Below, piece after piece: positions 7,930 through 16,759 of a DNA stretch of 64,000 nucleotides (within the stretch, counting starts at the first letter, position 1; each line of letters starts with the position of its first letter). Below the pieces are notes generated by a model that saw nothing but the letters and a program-made list of their open reading frames with translations, was not told the DNA's origin and made no database searches. Source of the stretch: Xanthomonas vasicola (lineage in GTDB: Bacteria; Pseudomonadota; Gammaproteobacteria; Xanthomonadales; Xanthomonadaceae); the NCBI RefSeq assembly GCF_000772705.2, contig NZ_JSBW02000059.1, forward strand, positions 1-64,000, written 5' to 3'. A program made the translations under genes and the position numbers.

Positions 7930-9210
7930 ATGGACCGTCTTTCCTGCGCCATCATCGACGACGACGTGGAGTTCTGCGATCAGGTGGTTGAACTCGCCAC
8001 CGATAGCGGCTTCCGCGCCAAGGGCATCCACACCCTTGGCGAAGCCAGCCGCTGGCTGGACAGCAACTTTCCAGACCTGTTGGTGGTGGATGTTGGCCTG
8101 CCAGACGGCAGCGGTTTCGATCTGATCGAACGGCTCGACCCGGATCACACCCCCCAGATCGTCGTGGTATCGGGCGATTACGCGCGCGAAACCCAGGGCC
8201 GTGCGCAGCAGTTCGGCGTCAGCGAATTCCTGACCAAGCCGTTCGCGCCGGAACGTCTGGAGCGTGTGCTCGGCGGGCTGCGCGAAGCGCAACAAGGCAA
8301 CCTGGGCATCGTCGGCAATAGCGACAGCATCGTGATGCTGCGTAAGGAAATCGTGCGTGTGGCGCCGACCGATTTGAATGTGCTGGTGACCGGCGAAACC
8401 GGCACCGGCAAGGATCTGGTCGCGCGCGCCATCCACCGCGTGTCCGGCCGCAGCGGCCGCTTCGTGCCCGTCAACTGCGGCGCCATCCCGGAAGAGTTAC
8501 TGGCCAGCCAGTTGTTCGGCCATGAACGCGGCAGCTTCACCGGCGCCGACCGTCGGCACGCCGGGTTTCTGGAGCAGGCCGCAGGCGGCACGCTATTCCT
8601 GGACGAAATTGGCGAAATGCCCAAGCGGCTGCAGGTCTATCTGCTGCGGGCGATCGAATCGCGCAGTTTCATGCGCGTGGGCGGCAACGAAGAAATCGCG
8701 CTGGACGCGCGCGTGGTGGCAGCCACCCATCAGCACGTGCAGCGCGAGCAGGCGGTGCTGCGCGAAGACCTGTTCTACCGTCTCAATGAATACCCGATCC
8801 AGGTGCCGCCACTGCGCGAGCGCCGCGGCGACGCGCGCCTGCTGGGGCTGCGCGTGATCGACGAGCTCAACGTCAAGTACGGCAAACGCAAATTGCCGAC
8901 CAAGTCGCTGCTGCGCTATCTGGCGTACCACACCTGGCCGGGCAACGTGCGCGAGCTGCGCTCGTTTATCCATTATCTGTATCTGCGTTCCGATGGCGAT
9001 CTGGTGAGCGCCCCGGATGTGGAGCAGGCGGTACCGCAGGCCGACGAAGACGGCTTGCTGATTCCTGCCGGCTGGACCATGCGTCAGGCCGAAGACGCCA
9101 TGATCGAATCCGCACTGGCGCGCACGCGCTTCAACAAGAAGGCCGCGGCGCGCGAACTGGGCATTAGCGTGCGTACCTTGCACAACCGGCTCAGCGACAA
9201 GGATGCGTAG
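7930..9210 (+). CDS. NtrC-family sigma-54-dependent response regulator
   Basis: 426 aa. The receiver domain (about 1-120) has acidic IIDDDVEF, phospho-acceptor Asp54 in VVDVGLPDGSG, and the Lys of TKPF. The AAA+ domain (about 135-365) has Walker A GETGTGKD near 155, the sigma-54 contact loop GSFTGAD near 201 (Ser variant of GAFTGA), Walker B LFLDEIGEM, and arginine-containing elements. A Fis-type helix-turn-helix (NKKAAARELGISVRTLHNRL) ends the protein. Start 7930 is chosen because the receiver begins there; an alternative ATG lies at 7900. No full-length kinase is adjacent, but a tiny DHp-like frame overlaps its stop codon. Target genes are unknown. Confidence 0.92.
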   Translation: MDRLSCAIIDDDVEFCDQVVELATDSGFRAKGIHTLGEASRWLDSNFPDLLVVDVGLPDGSGFDLIERLDPDHTPQIVVVSGDYARETQGRAQQFGVSEFLTKPFAPERLERVLGGLREAQQGNLGIVGNSDSIVMLRKEIVRVAPTDLNVLVTGETGTGKDLVARAIHRVSGRSGRFVPVNCGAIPEELLASQLFGHERGSFTGADRRHAGFLEQAAGGTLFLDEIGEMPKRLQVYLLRAIESRSFMRVGGNEEIALDARVVAATHQHVQREQAVLREDLFYRLNEYPIQVPPLRERRGDARLLGLRVIDELNVKYGKRKLPTKSLLRYLAYHTWPGNVRELRSFIHYLYLRSDGDLVSAPDVEQAVPQADEDGLLIPAGWTMRQAEDAMIESALARTRFNKKAAARELGISVRTLHNRLSDKDA

Positions 9211-9452
9211 TGACTGACGCACCGCGTGGGCAGCGGCGCGAGCTGCTGCACCAGTTGCGCAACCGTCTCAACGTAATGGGCTTTGCGTTGTACGCCTTGC
9301 GCACCGAAACATCCAAGCCATTGGAAACGCTGCGCACCGCGCATCAGTCTGCAGTCGAGCTGCTCAATCAGCTTGGCGAAGAAGAGCGCTCCCTGCAGCA
9401 GGCCAGCGAGCGTCCCGGTGATACTGCGCCTGGCGCAAACACCGATCAGTGA
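9210..9452 (+). CDS. Small DHp-like phosphotransfer protein candidate
   Basis: 80 aa, starting with GTG that overlaps the last base of the preceding stop (TAGTG), so translation is probably coupled to the response regulator. The sequence LLHQLRNRLNVMGFALYAL resembles the H-box of histidine kinase dimerisation domains (His-x-Leu-Arg-Asn-x-Leu, candidate His14). A second helix, TAHQSAVELLNQLGEEE, follows. There is no ATP-binding domain and the protein ends in a polar tail. It could be a stand-alone phosphotransfer or antagonist module for the upstream regulator; this is inference from motif and coupling. Confidence 0.5.
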   Translation: MTDAPRGQRRELLHQLRNRLNVMGFALYALRTETSKPLETLRTAHQSAVELLNQLGEEERSLQQASERPGDTAPGANTDQ

Positions 9453-9460
9453 TTGGCCGG

Positions 9461-9826
9461 CTAGGTCTGGTGATTGAGCAAGGTGGTGATCGTGCGCGGG
9501 TTATAGGGTTTCATGCAGTACGACAGATGTGCAAAGCGCGGCGGCAAGGTATACCGGTCGTAGCCGGAGCAGAACGAAAAGGGCACGCCGCGCTCCATCA
9601 ACGCATCGGCGACCGGAAACACCGCCTGGCCGCGCAAATTGACGTCCAGTAACGCGCCATCGATGGCCTGACCGGATGCCACTAGCGAGAGCGCATCGGG
9701 CACATTGCCCACCGGGCCGACGACGCTGACGCCGGCTTCCAGCAGCAAGTCGTTGAGCGATTCGGCCAGCAGGTAATCGTCCTCGACCACAAGAATGCGG
9801 CGGCCGGTGAGTGCAGTGTCGTGCAT
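9461..9826 (-). CDS. Single-domain response regulator (receiver only)
   Basis: 121 aa, beginning MHDTALTGRRILVVEDDYL. Acidic pair Asp16/Asp17, phospho-acceptor Asp61 in LLDVNLRG, Ser in FSFCSGYD, and Lys in CMKPYNP complete the receiver active site. The FSFCSGYD and LPPRF pattern is typical of receivers paired with HWE/HisKA_2-type kinases. It has no output domain. The gene is divergent from the large CheB/CheR/HWE kinase across 206 nt, which makes that kinase the likely partner. ATG 9826 has GGAG about 8 nt upstream. Confidence 0.85.
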   Translation of the reverse strand: MHDTALTGRRILVVEDDYLLAESLNDLLLEAGVSVVGPVGNVPDALSLVASGQAIDGALLDVNLRGQAVFPVADALMERGVPFSFCSGYDRYTLPPRFAHLSYCMKPYNPRTITTLLNHQT

Positions 9827-10032
9827 GACAGGCTCCAGAGCGGTGGCGCATCCGACGACGCGCGTGCGCATGGTGCGCGCAACGCAAGTTAACGCGGCGC
9901 GTAAGCAGACGCTTCCAAGACCGGTCTCTGCAATTCTGCCGGCATTGCGCAGCTGCTGCATGACAGTGCGCAGTGCTTTGCGCGATCATCACCGATTGCG
10001 CTTGAACCCAGCGCTGCGACGATAGTCCCGCC

Positions 10033-13000
10033 ATGACCGACGACGAAACTTCCACCAACGACATCGCCACGGATGCGAACACGCAGCCGCCCTTATTCGT
10101 GCTTGGCGTGGGCGCCGCCGGCATGGACGCGGATCGCCTTGCAGAATTGCTCGATGCGGTTGCCGGCGCTTCGAATCTGGCCATCATGCTGCTGCTGCGC
10201 GACCGACAATTATTGGACCAGGCGCGTTTGCGCGAACTGCTTGGCAGGCAGGCCACCCTGCTCTCGGTGCCCAATGATGGTGACCGGCTGCAACCGGGGC
10301 GCTTCTATCTGCCGCCGGCCGATACGGTCGTTACGTTGGAAGAAGGGCGCATCCGTCTGCGCGCCTTGCCGGGGGGCGAGAGCGACCACGGGCTGATCGA
10401 CAGCTTCTTCGTCTCGATGGCACACGACCAGGACGGCAATGTGATCGGCCTGATCATGGGCCGCTTCGATGGCGACGGCACGCTGGGGACCGCGGCGATC
10501 CGCGAGTGCGGCGGTCTGGCGCTGGCCGTGGACGATGCCGCACTGCACGGGCTGGACCTGCGCAGCGCCAGCAACCCGGCCGCCATCACCGACGACATCC
10601 TGCCGCTGCCACAAGTGGCTGCGCGTATCGCCGCGCACATGCAACGCCATCATGGCTTCGGTCATCCGGAGCCAAAGGGGGTGCGCAATGGCAACGAGAG
10701 CGACAAGCTCAGCCAGATCGCCGCCATCCTGCGCAACGCCACCGGCCACGATTTTCATGGCTACAAGCGCGCCACCTTTCTGCGCCGCGTGCAACGGCGC
10801 ATGCAGGTGGCGCAAGTGGGAATGCTGGAGCAGTATCTGGAAGTATTGCGCAATCGTTTCGACGAGCCGTTGCAGCTGTTCAACGACCTGCTGATCGGCG
10901 TGACCAAGTTCTTTCGCGACCGCCGCGAGTTCGAATTCCTCGAGCAACAGGTGATTCCGCGGCTGTTCCAGGGCAAACACACCGGCGACAGCCTGCGCAT
11001 CTGGGTGCTGGGCTGCTCCACGGGCGAAGAGGCCTATTCGCTGGCGATGCTGCTGCGCGAACACGCCGAAACCCTGGACACCGCGCCACGCATCCAGATC
11101 TTCGCCAGCGATATCGACGGGCGCGCACTGGCCACTGCGCGGGTGGGGCGCTATGCATCCAGCATCGTCGGTGAAGTTGCGCCAGAGCGCTTGCGGCGCT
11201 GGTTCGTCAAGGAAGGCGACACCTATGTGGTGAGCAAGGAGCTGCGCGAGCTGTGCGTGTTTACCCAGCACAGCATCGTCAAGGACCCGCCGTTTTCGCG
11301 GCTGGATCTGGTGTCGTGCCGCAATCTGCTGATTTATCTGGATGCCGAATTGCAGAATCGGGTGATCCCGATCTTTCATTTCGCCATCCGTCCGGGCGGT
11401 TATCTGTTCCTGGGCAATGCAGAAAACGTCTCGCGGCACGCGCAATTGTTCACCCCGGTTGAGCGAAGCTTTCGGGTCTTCCAACGCATTGATGCCGACA
11501 GCAACGTGCACGCGACCTTTCCGACCATGCAACTTGTGGTTGCTGGCAGGGCGACTGCCTCACCGATACGCCAGCGTAGCCCCAGCAGCGCATTGGTGCG
11601 CGTTGGCGAGCGCATCGCCGACCGTTACGCGCCAGCGTATGCGGTGCTGGACGAGCAATTCGAGGTGCTGCATTTCTCGTCGCATGCGGGGCGCTTCATC
11701 CGCCCTGGCGGCGGTACCCCCAGCCTCAACCTGCTCAACCTGATCCATCGCGATTTGCGCCTGGACTTGCGCAGCGCGCTCAGCCGCGCCGAACGCGACC
11801 GCTCACCGGTGCACGTCAAGGGCATCCAGGTGCACGAAGATGCGGCGACCTGGGCGGTGAACCTGTTCGTCGAGCCGACCGCCGACTCTGAGGTGCCGCG
11901 CGGCTACGTAGTGCTGTTCCAGGAAGTGGAAGCGCGCGAACCGGTGGAGCTGCCCGCGCCACACGACAGCGTGCACGACGATGGTCATGTGCAAGTGCTG
12001 GAAAACGAACTGCGCATCACCCGCGATCGCCTGCAATCGATGATCGAAGAGTTGGAAAGCACCAACGAAGAGCTCAAGTCCTCCAACGAAGAATACCAGT
12101 CGCTCAACGAAGAACTGCAGAGCGCCAATGAAGAGCTGGAAACCTCCAAGGAAGAGCTGCAATCGGTCAACGAGGAAGTGACCACCGTCAACGGCGAACT
12201 GGCCCATCGCGTGCAGGAGTTGGCGCATGCCAATAGCGATTTGAAAAACCTGCTGGAAAGCACCCAGATCGCCACCATCTTCCTCGACAACGAATTGCGC
12301 GTCACCAACTTCACCCCGGCCGTTACCGACATCCTGCCGCTGGTGGAAAGCGACATCCAGCGCCCGATCAGCCATATCAAGCTGCATGTGGATTACGACG
12401 AACTGCAAGACGATGCGCGCCGGGTGATTCGCACCCTGGCCGTGCTCAATCGCGAGGTCGAAAACCCCACCACGCATGCGCGCTACATGGTGCGCGTACT
12501 GCCGTATCGCACCGTGGACAATTTCATCGGTGGTGCGGTGCTGACCTTCATGGACGTCACCCCGCTCACGCGCGCCGAGCGTGCGCTACGCAGCAGCGAG
12601 CAACGCCTGCGCACCTTGATGGAAGGTATCCCGCAGTTGGTGTGGCGCTCGCTCGATGGCGGCCGCTGGACCTGGTCCAGCCCGCAATGGTCCAGCTACA
12701 CCGGCCAAAGCGATGCTGAGAGTCTGGAACTGGGCTGGTTGCAGGCGGTGCATCCGGACGATCGCGCATTGACCATGAACGCATGGCTGGAGAGTGGTTC
12801 CAGTGCCGGTTTGGATATCGAACATCGCCTGTTCAATACGGCTGAACATGGCTACCGCTGGTTTCATACACGCAGCGCAGCGGTGCACGATGAACGCGGC
12901 CAGGTGCTGGAGTGGTTGGGCACCTCCACCGAATCGGACAACCTGCGCCGCCTGCAGGAAGAACAGGGCGTGCTGGTGGCTGAGCTGCAGCACCGCACGC

Positions 13001-13575
13001 GCAATCTGATCACCGTGGTGCAATCGGTGGCCAAGCAGACCGTGCAGACCAGCCAGAACATGTCCGAGTTCGCGGTCAAGTTCGACGACAGGCTCGCGGC
13101 GTTGTCGCGCGTGCAAGGGCTGCTGTCGCAATCGGACAACATGCCCACCACCATCGGTGCATTGCTGCGCATGGAACTGGACGCGCTGGGAGCAGAGCCG
13201 GACCAAGAACGTATTGTGGTGGAAGGCCCGAACGTGGCGCTGCGCAAGTCTACTGTGCAGACGTTGGCATTGGCGCTGCATGAACTGGCCACCAATGCAC
13301 TCAAGCATGGCGCATTGGCGGTGGACACCGGCACCTTGTCGATCCGTTGGGAGGTAGTGTCCGGCAGCGACACACCGGCGCGGCTGGTGTTGTTGTGGAT
13401 CGAAGAAGGTGCCAGCCAGCAGCTGCGCAACGACCGCGACGAAGCCAGCGGCTTCGGCCGTCGCCTGATCGAAAAAGCCTTGCCATACAGCCACGGCGCG
13501 CAGACGCGTTACGAGCTCAGCGACACGCGGCTGGAATGCGAGATCCAGCTGCCGCTCAATCCGGTAAACGGTTGA
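10033..13575 (+). CDS. CheB-CheR-PAS-HWE histidine kinase fusion with degenerate CheB domain
   Basis: 1180 aa. Residues about 18-195 form a CheB methylesterase-like domain lacking the catalytic Ser (GVGAAGMD replaces the usual GASxGG) and with no obvious catalytic His, so it is probably inactive. CheR methyltransferase follows (about 225-490) with TKFFRD, the SAM motif GCSTGEEAYS near 326, and the NLLIYLD box. A PAS-like segment is followed by a long Glu/Asn-rich coiled coil (about 665-735, repeating NEEL), then two PAS domains. The kinase is HWE-type: His987 in ELQHRTRN, an N-box HELATNALKHG, and WIEEGA as the W-x-E signature. Such fusions are predicted to link chemotaxis-like methylation to kinase output. 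The protein appears cytosolic, with no membrane segment. Probable partner: the divergent single-domain receiver. Confidence 0.92.
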   Translation: MTDDETSTNDIATDANTQPPLFVLGVGAAGMDADRLAELLDAVAGASNLAIMLLLRDRQLLDQARLRELLGRQATLLSVPNDGDRLQPGRFYLPPADTVVTLEEGRIRLRALPGGESDHGLIDSFFVSMAHDQDGNVIGLIMGRFDGDGTLGTAAIRECGGLALAVDDAALHGLDLRSASNPAAITDDILPLPQVAARIAAHMQRHHGFGHPEPKGVRNGNESDKLSQIAAILRNATGHDFHGYKRATFLRRVQRRMQVAQVGMLEQYLEVLRNRFDEPLQLFNDLLIGVTKFFRDRREFEFLEQQVIPRLFQGKHTGDSLRIWVLGCSTGEEAYSLAMLLREHAETLDTAPRIQIFASDIDGRALATARVGRYASSIVGEVAPERLRRWFVKEGDTYVVSKELRELCVFTQHSIVKDPPFSRLDLVSCRNLLIYLDAELQNRVIPIFHFAIRPGGYLFLGNAENVSRHAQLFTPVERSFRVFQRIDADSNVHATFPTMQLVVAGRATASPIRQRSPSSALVRVGERIADRYAPAYAVLDEQFEVLHFSSHAGRFIRPGGGTPSLNLLNLIHRDLRLDLRSALSRAERDRSPVHVKGIQVHEDAATWAVNLFVEPTADSEVPRGYVVLFQEVEAREPVELPAPHDSVHDDGHVQVLENELRITRDRLQSMIEELESTNEELKSSNEEYQSLNEELQSANEELETSKEELQSVNEEVTTVNGELAHRVQELAHANSDLKNLLESTQIATIFLDNELRVTNFTPAVTDILPLVESDIQRPISHIKLHVDYDELQDDARRVIRTLAVLNREVENPTTHARYMVRVLPYRTVDNFIGGAVLTFMDVTPLTRAERALRSSEQRLRTLMEGIPQLVWRSLDGGRWTWSSPQWSSYTGQSDAESLELGWLQAVHPDDRALTMNAWLESGSSAGLDIEHRLFNTAEHGYRWFHTRSAAVHDERGQVLEWLGTSTESDNLRRLQEEQGVLVAELQHRTRNLITVVQSVAKQTVQTSQNMSEFAVKFDDRLAALSRVQGLLSQSDNMPTTIGALLRMELDALGAEPDQERIVVEGPNVALRKSTVQTLALALHELATNALKHGALAVDTGTLSIRWEVVSGSDTPARLVLLWIEEGASQQLRNDRDEASGFGRRLIEKALPYSHGAQTRYELSDTRLECEIQLPLNPVNG

Positions 13576-14016
13576 ATCAGCGCGCATGACGTTGAGTGAG
13601 CGGCGTGCGCGCGATGTGCTGAAGCAACGGCGCGGATGCATGAGTGCGTTGCGGCACTGTTGCGATGCACATCATCGATAGGATGCAAACCGCTTTGCGC
13701 GATAAAGGCGTACGCGACTATCAAAGTAAAACATCGAGCAGCGTAGCGCCGCCTGAAACACGTGAACGATGCAGCGTTTGCGTATTGCAGCAGCCTCTGC
13801 TGCATGTGCATAGGCTGCACGTCACTGCACACGCGCAGCTCACGGAAAATACTGCGCGACGGTGCAGATCCTGCGACCTAATCGGCGCTCCCAATGCCTG
13901 CGCCACAACCGACGCCGCGTGAAACGCTTGCAGCGCCAACCTTTACAAAAGTCAAAAACTTGGCGCGTATTGTGCGTAACCATTGGAGTCATTGAGATGC
14001 ACACAGTGGAGTAATC
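13576..14016. other. Intergenic region, 441 nt
   Basis: No gene, terminator or repeat was recognised. The AT-richer stretch near 13940-13975, just before the next gene, may hold its promoter. Frames on either strand lack ribosome binding sites. Confidence 0.4.
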
Positions 14017-14589
14017 ATGATTACGCGCATTCTTCAGTTGTCCGCCCGCGTGGCGAGCAATGCATGGGTCGAGGTCGGCGTAGGTGCCGATGCCGATATT
14101 TTCGTCGCCGACCGTGGTGGCAAACGCGAGGAGCGCGCCACGTTCGGTCGGCGCGCACCGGGGCAGCAGCGCTCGATCCATCTGCAGGAACCGAGTTGGC
14201 TAGGTGGCGTGGACTTGGCCATCTGGGAAACCCAGCGCTGCGCGATTCCGCTGTGCGGCTTTGTCTGTACTGCATCAGCGGACGGCACCACTGCTGCCAC
14301 ATGGTTGAGCCAAGACGGCAGCGCAGTGTATGCAGCTGGGCTGCGCAACGTAATGGATATCGGCGGACGCTTGCAGATGGGGTTTTCACTGCTGGTCGCC
14401 TCGTCGGCGAGCATGCCCACACATCGGCCGCTGTGTATTGATGCCGATCTGAGCAAGTGGCTACACATGGGCGGCGCCGAAGCGATGCGCCATCTCACGC
14501 CTTGGCGACTGGAGCGCTGCGCTGCGGCTGCAGGCGTACGACCGGAGTGGGCAAACGAAGCGCCCTCAGCGCGGGTCGCGCGCGCCTGA
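14017..14589 (+). CDS. Hypothetical protein, 190 aa
   Basis: It starts MITRILQLSARVASNAW; GGAG lies about 8 nt upstream of the ATG at 14017. No signal peptide or membrane segment is clear. The sequence mixes short beta-like hydrophobic strands with Gly/Ala-rich loops and a C-terminal segment (HLTPWRLERCAAAAGV). No family recognised. It is followed by an intrinsic terminator, which supports an independently transcribed gene. Confidence 0.6.
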   Translation: MITRILQLSARVASNAWVEVGVGADADIFVADRGGKREERATFGRRAPGQQRSIHLQEPSWLGGVDLAIWETQRCAIPLCGFVCTASADGTTAATWLSQDGSAVYAAGLRNVMDIGGRLQMGFSLLVASSASMPTHRPLCIDADLSKWLHMGGAEAMRHLTPWRLERCAAAAGVRPEWANEAPSARVARA

Positions 14590-14613
14590 GCACGCTTGCT
14601 ATGCAACAAGGAG

Positions 14614-14640
14614 AAGGGGCCCATAGGCCCCTTTGTCGTT
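14614..14640 (+). terminator. Intrinsic terminator after the 190-aa gene
   Basis: An 8-bp stem (AAGGGGCC at 14614-14621 with GGCCCCTT at 14626-14633, loop CATA) is followed by TGTCGTTT. It lies about 25 nt after the stop codon. Confidence 0.78.
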
Positions 14641-14740
14641 TCAGCGATGTCGCTTGATTTTGATTGCTAGGTGATGGCCAGCAGCATCACGCACAAGCAA
14701 GCTTAGCTCGCAGACACAAGGCACGTGATCGTGCCCGTGC

Positions 14741-15079
14741 CTAGTGATTTTCTGTTTCATCAGTGTTGTCATCCAGAGCGCGTTGCTGCGCTTCGATGTG
14801 CTGCTGCTTGCCGTACGTACCACTCTGGCCAAAGTTGGGCTGCGTGCTGCCATCGCGCTCCGGGTGGCCGTCGGGCTCGCCTTCGCCCAAGCTACCGCCA
14901 TGGCCATGACCGCGTTGATTAAACGCTTCCGGCGTGCCGTCGCGCGGTGGCTGTGCGTCGCCGGTCTGTACAGCCGATGGGTCGTTGCGGCCTTGGCCAT
15001 CGACGGACGCGTCGCTGCCGTTGCCGCGATAAGCGGATTGACGTTCGTCGTGCGTGTCGAGTCTGGATTTGTCGTTCAT
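14741..15079 (-). CDS. Small hydrophilic Gly/Asp-rich protein
   Basis: 112 aa, starting MNDKSRLDTHDERQSAYRG with AGGAG before the ATG at 15079. It is almost free of hydrophobic residues and rich in Gly, Asp, Gln and His, with a GHGHGGSLGEGEPDGHPERDG segment of repeated Gly/acidic/His character. It is probably intrinsically disordered. It sits downstream of the manganese catalase on the same strand but is separated from it by a terminator. A stress-protection role would be inference from neighbours only. Confidence 0.6.
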   Translation of the reverse strand: MNDKSRLDTHDERQSAYRGNGSDASVDGQGRNDPSAVQTGDAQPPRDGTPEAFNQRGHGHGGSLGEGEPDGHPERDGSTQPNFGQSGTYGKQQHIEAQQRALDDNTDETENH

Positions 15080-15101
15080 ACCAACTCCTGTGCAAAGCAA
15101 T

Positions 15102-15132
15102 AAAAAAGCCCGGAGCGTGCTCGCCCCGGGCT
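15102..15132 (-). terminator. Intrinsic terminator for the manganese catalase gene
   Basis: A 7-bp stem (AGCCCGG 15107-15113 with CCGGGCT 15126-15132) with a 12-nt loop is followed on the minus strand by a T-run (A-run 15102-15107 on plus). Confidence 0.75.
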
Positions 15133-15215
15133 GGGGATGGGTGCGAGAACACCCATCGGGTTCAGGACGGCTAACAAAACGACGCGCAGCTGCGCAGTAG
15201 TGTTATTGGCTACTC

Positions 15216-16115
15216 CTAGCGCTGGATATCGCCGGTGGTAGAGCCAGCACCCGGGCCTGCACCCAGGTCTGCGCCGGTGACGCGATCCAGCTCGGGATTG
15301 GAGAGCAGGCGCTCGGACATGGCATCCAGTGCCGCAGTCTGGGTGGCATCCAGTGCCACCGTGGCCGAACCATCGCCCCCATCCACAGCGGCCTGTAATT
15401 CACGGTCTGCTACCACTTCCCACTGCTCGCCGGCATTCCACGGGCCGACCATGTCGCCTTCGCCCTGCGAGGTGTTGTAGTACTTGTCAGTGAAGCGCGG
15501 GTCGCCTGGCAGCTTGCCCGGCGGGAAGTTTGGCTCGATCGAATACAAGGCCTTTTCGAACGACTTCTGATGCGCCACTTCGCGCGTCATCAGGAAGCGC
15601 AATGCATCCACGATGCCCGGATCATCGGTGACGTTGATCAAGCGCTCATAGACCAGCTTGGCACGCGCTTCGGCAGCGATGTTGGAGCGCATGTCGGCGG
15701 TCGGGCAGCCGATGCTGTCGACATACGCAGCCGTCCACGGCACGCCGCTGGAATTCACCAGCGCCGGACCACCGCCATACAGAATCTGCTGGGTGTGGCT
15801 GGTGCTGTTCTGGGTCATGTTGCGCATCTCCATGGCTTCTTCCATGCCCTCGGAGAGCACTGCCTTGGGCCCCTTGTTGAGCATGGCGATGATCGAGCCG
15901 ATGATTTCCAGATGGCTGATCTCTTCGGTGGCAACGTCGAACAGCAGATCCTTACGGCCCGGATCGTCTTCACCTAATGCTTGAGTGAAATAACGCATTG
16001 CAGCGGCAAGTTCGCCCTGGGGTCCGCCGAACTGTTCCAGCATCAACGTGGCCAGGTCCGGATTGGGCTGGGCAACGCGGACGGTGTACATCAAACGCTT
16101 GTTATGCATGAACAT
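15216..16115 (-). CDS. Manganese catalase (KatN-like)
   Basis: 299 aa; converts hydrogen peroxide to water and oxygen at a dimanganese centre. The first ligand Glu35 lies in PQGELAAAMRYF, and Glu64/Glu65 with His68 lie in ATEEISHLEI. Later ligands are in EARAKLVYE and TREVAHQKS. The C-terminus is Ala/Asp/Gly-rich, as in secreted or non-haem catalases of this group. The ATG at 16115 has GGAG about 8 nt upstream; an ATG two codons later is possible. The upstream YciF-like gene on the same strand suggests a stress operon. Confidence 0.93.
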   Translation of the reverse strand: MFMHNKRLMYTVRVAQPNPDLATLMLEQFGGPQGELAAAMRYFTQALGEDDPGRKDLLFDVATEEISHLEIIGSIIAMLNKGPKAVLSEGMEEAMEMRNMTQNSTSHTQQILYGGGPALVNSSGVPWTAAYVDSIGCPTADMRSNIAAEARAKLVYERLINVTDDPGIVDALRFLMTREVAHQKSFEKALYSIEPNFPPGKLPGDPRFTDKYYNTSQGEGDMVGPWNAGEQWEVVADRELQAAVDGGDGSATVALDATQTAALDAMSERLLSNPELDRVTGADLGAGPGAGSTTGDIQR

Positions 16116-16252
16116 GGGTGGTGCTCCATGGCTGGCGCCCGGCAACTACGACCACTCAGGGAGCGGGCAGAAACGTGGGGCATTGGCTTTTGGGGGATTG
16201 CCCGCAGAGATTTGCAAGCAACGCAGGGCGGCGGGCCGCCCTGCGCGGTAAC

Positions 16253-16759
16253 TCAGGCCGCCTTGCTGGCCTTGGATGCTTTTTCGTTGCCGCCTTGCTC
16301 GGCGAGCAGGGTCAGCTTTTCGTCGGTCGCTTTTTCTTCTTCCAGCGTGGCCAGCAGCAGCGGTAATGCATCGGCATAACCGAGTTGTTTGGCCATCGCA
16401 GCGATGGTGCCGTACGAGGCAATTTCGTAATGCTCCACCTTCTGTGCACCACCGATCAGCGCGGCATCGCGCACCGGGCCGGCTTCGATTTCGTCGATGA
16501 CCTCGCGGCTTTCCTCCACCAGGCCTTCCATCGCCGCGCACTTGATGCGCTTGAGCTTGATGCCCAGCACGTCGACAACCTGGTCGATCCGTTCGATCTG
16601 GCCCTGGGTTTCTTCCAGGTGAGTTTCGAAGGCCTGCTTCAGTTTCGGCTCGGTGGCCGCACGCGCGAGACGTGGCAGTGACTTGGTCAGCTGCTTCTCG
16701 GCGCTGTAGATGTCCGACAGTTCGTGGATGAAGAGTTCTTCGACAGTCTTAATCGCCAT
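16253..16759 (-). CDS. YciF/DUF892 ferritin-like protein
   Basis: 168 aa, starting MAIKTVEELFIHELSDIY with AAGGAG upstream of the ATG at 16759. Family features include ELSDIYSAEKQL, a central helix with ETQGQIERI, and IEHYEIASYG-like KVEHYEIASYGT carrying conserved Glu/His for a diiron or related centre. A Lys/Ala tail ends the protein. The family is linked to general stress; E. coli YciF is a homologue. It lies 137 nt upstream of the manganese catalase in the same orientation. Confidence 0.88.
   Translation of the reverse strand: MAIKTVEELFIHELSDIYSAEKQLTKSLPRLARAATEPKLKQAFETHLEETQGQIERIDQVVDVLGIKLKRIKCAAMEGLVEESREVIDEIEAGPVRDAALIGGAQKVEHYEIASYGTIAAMAKQLGYADALPLLLATLEEEKATDEKLTLLAEQGGNEKASKASKAA

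Noticed and set aside
10210-11532. 440-codon minus-strand frame opposite the CheB-CheR kinase gene
   Set aside because: It is the shadow of a long GC-rich gene on the other strand; it has no recognisable domain or ribosome binding site.
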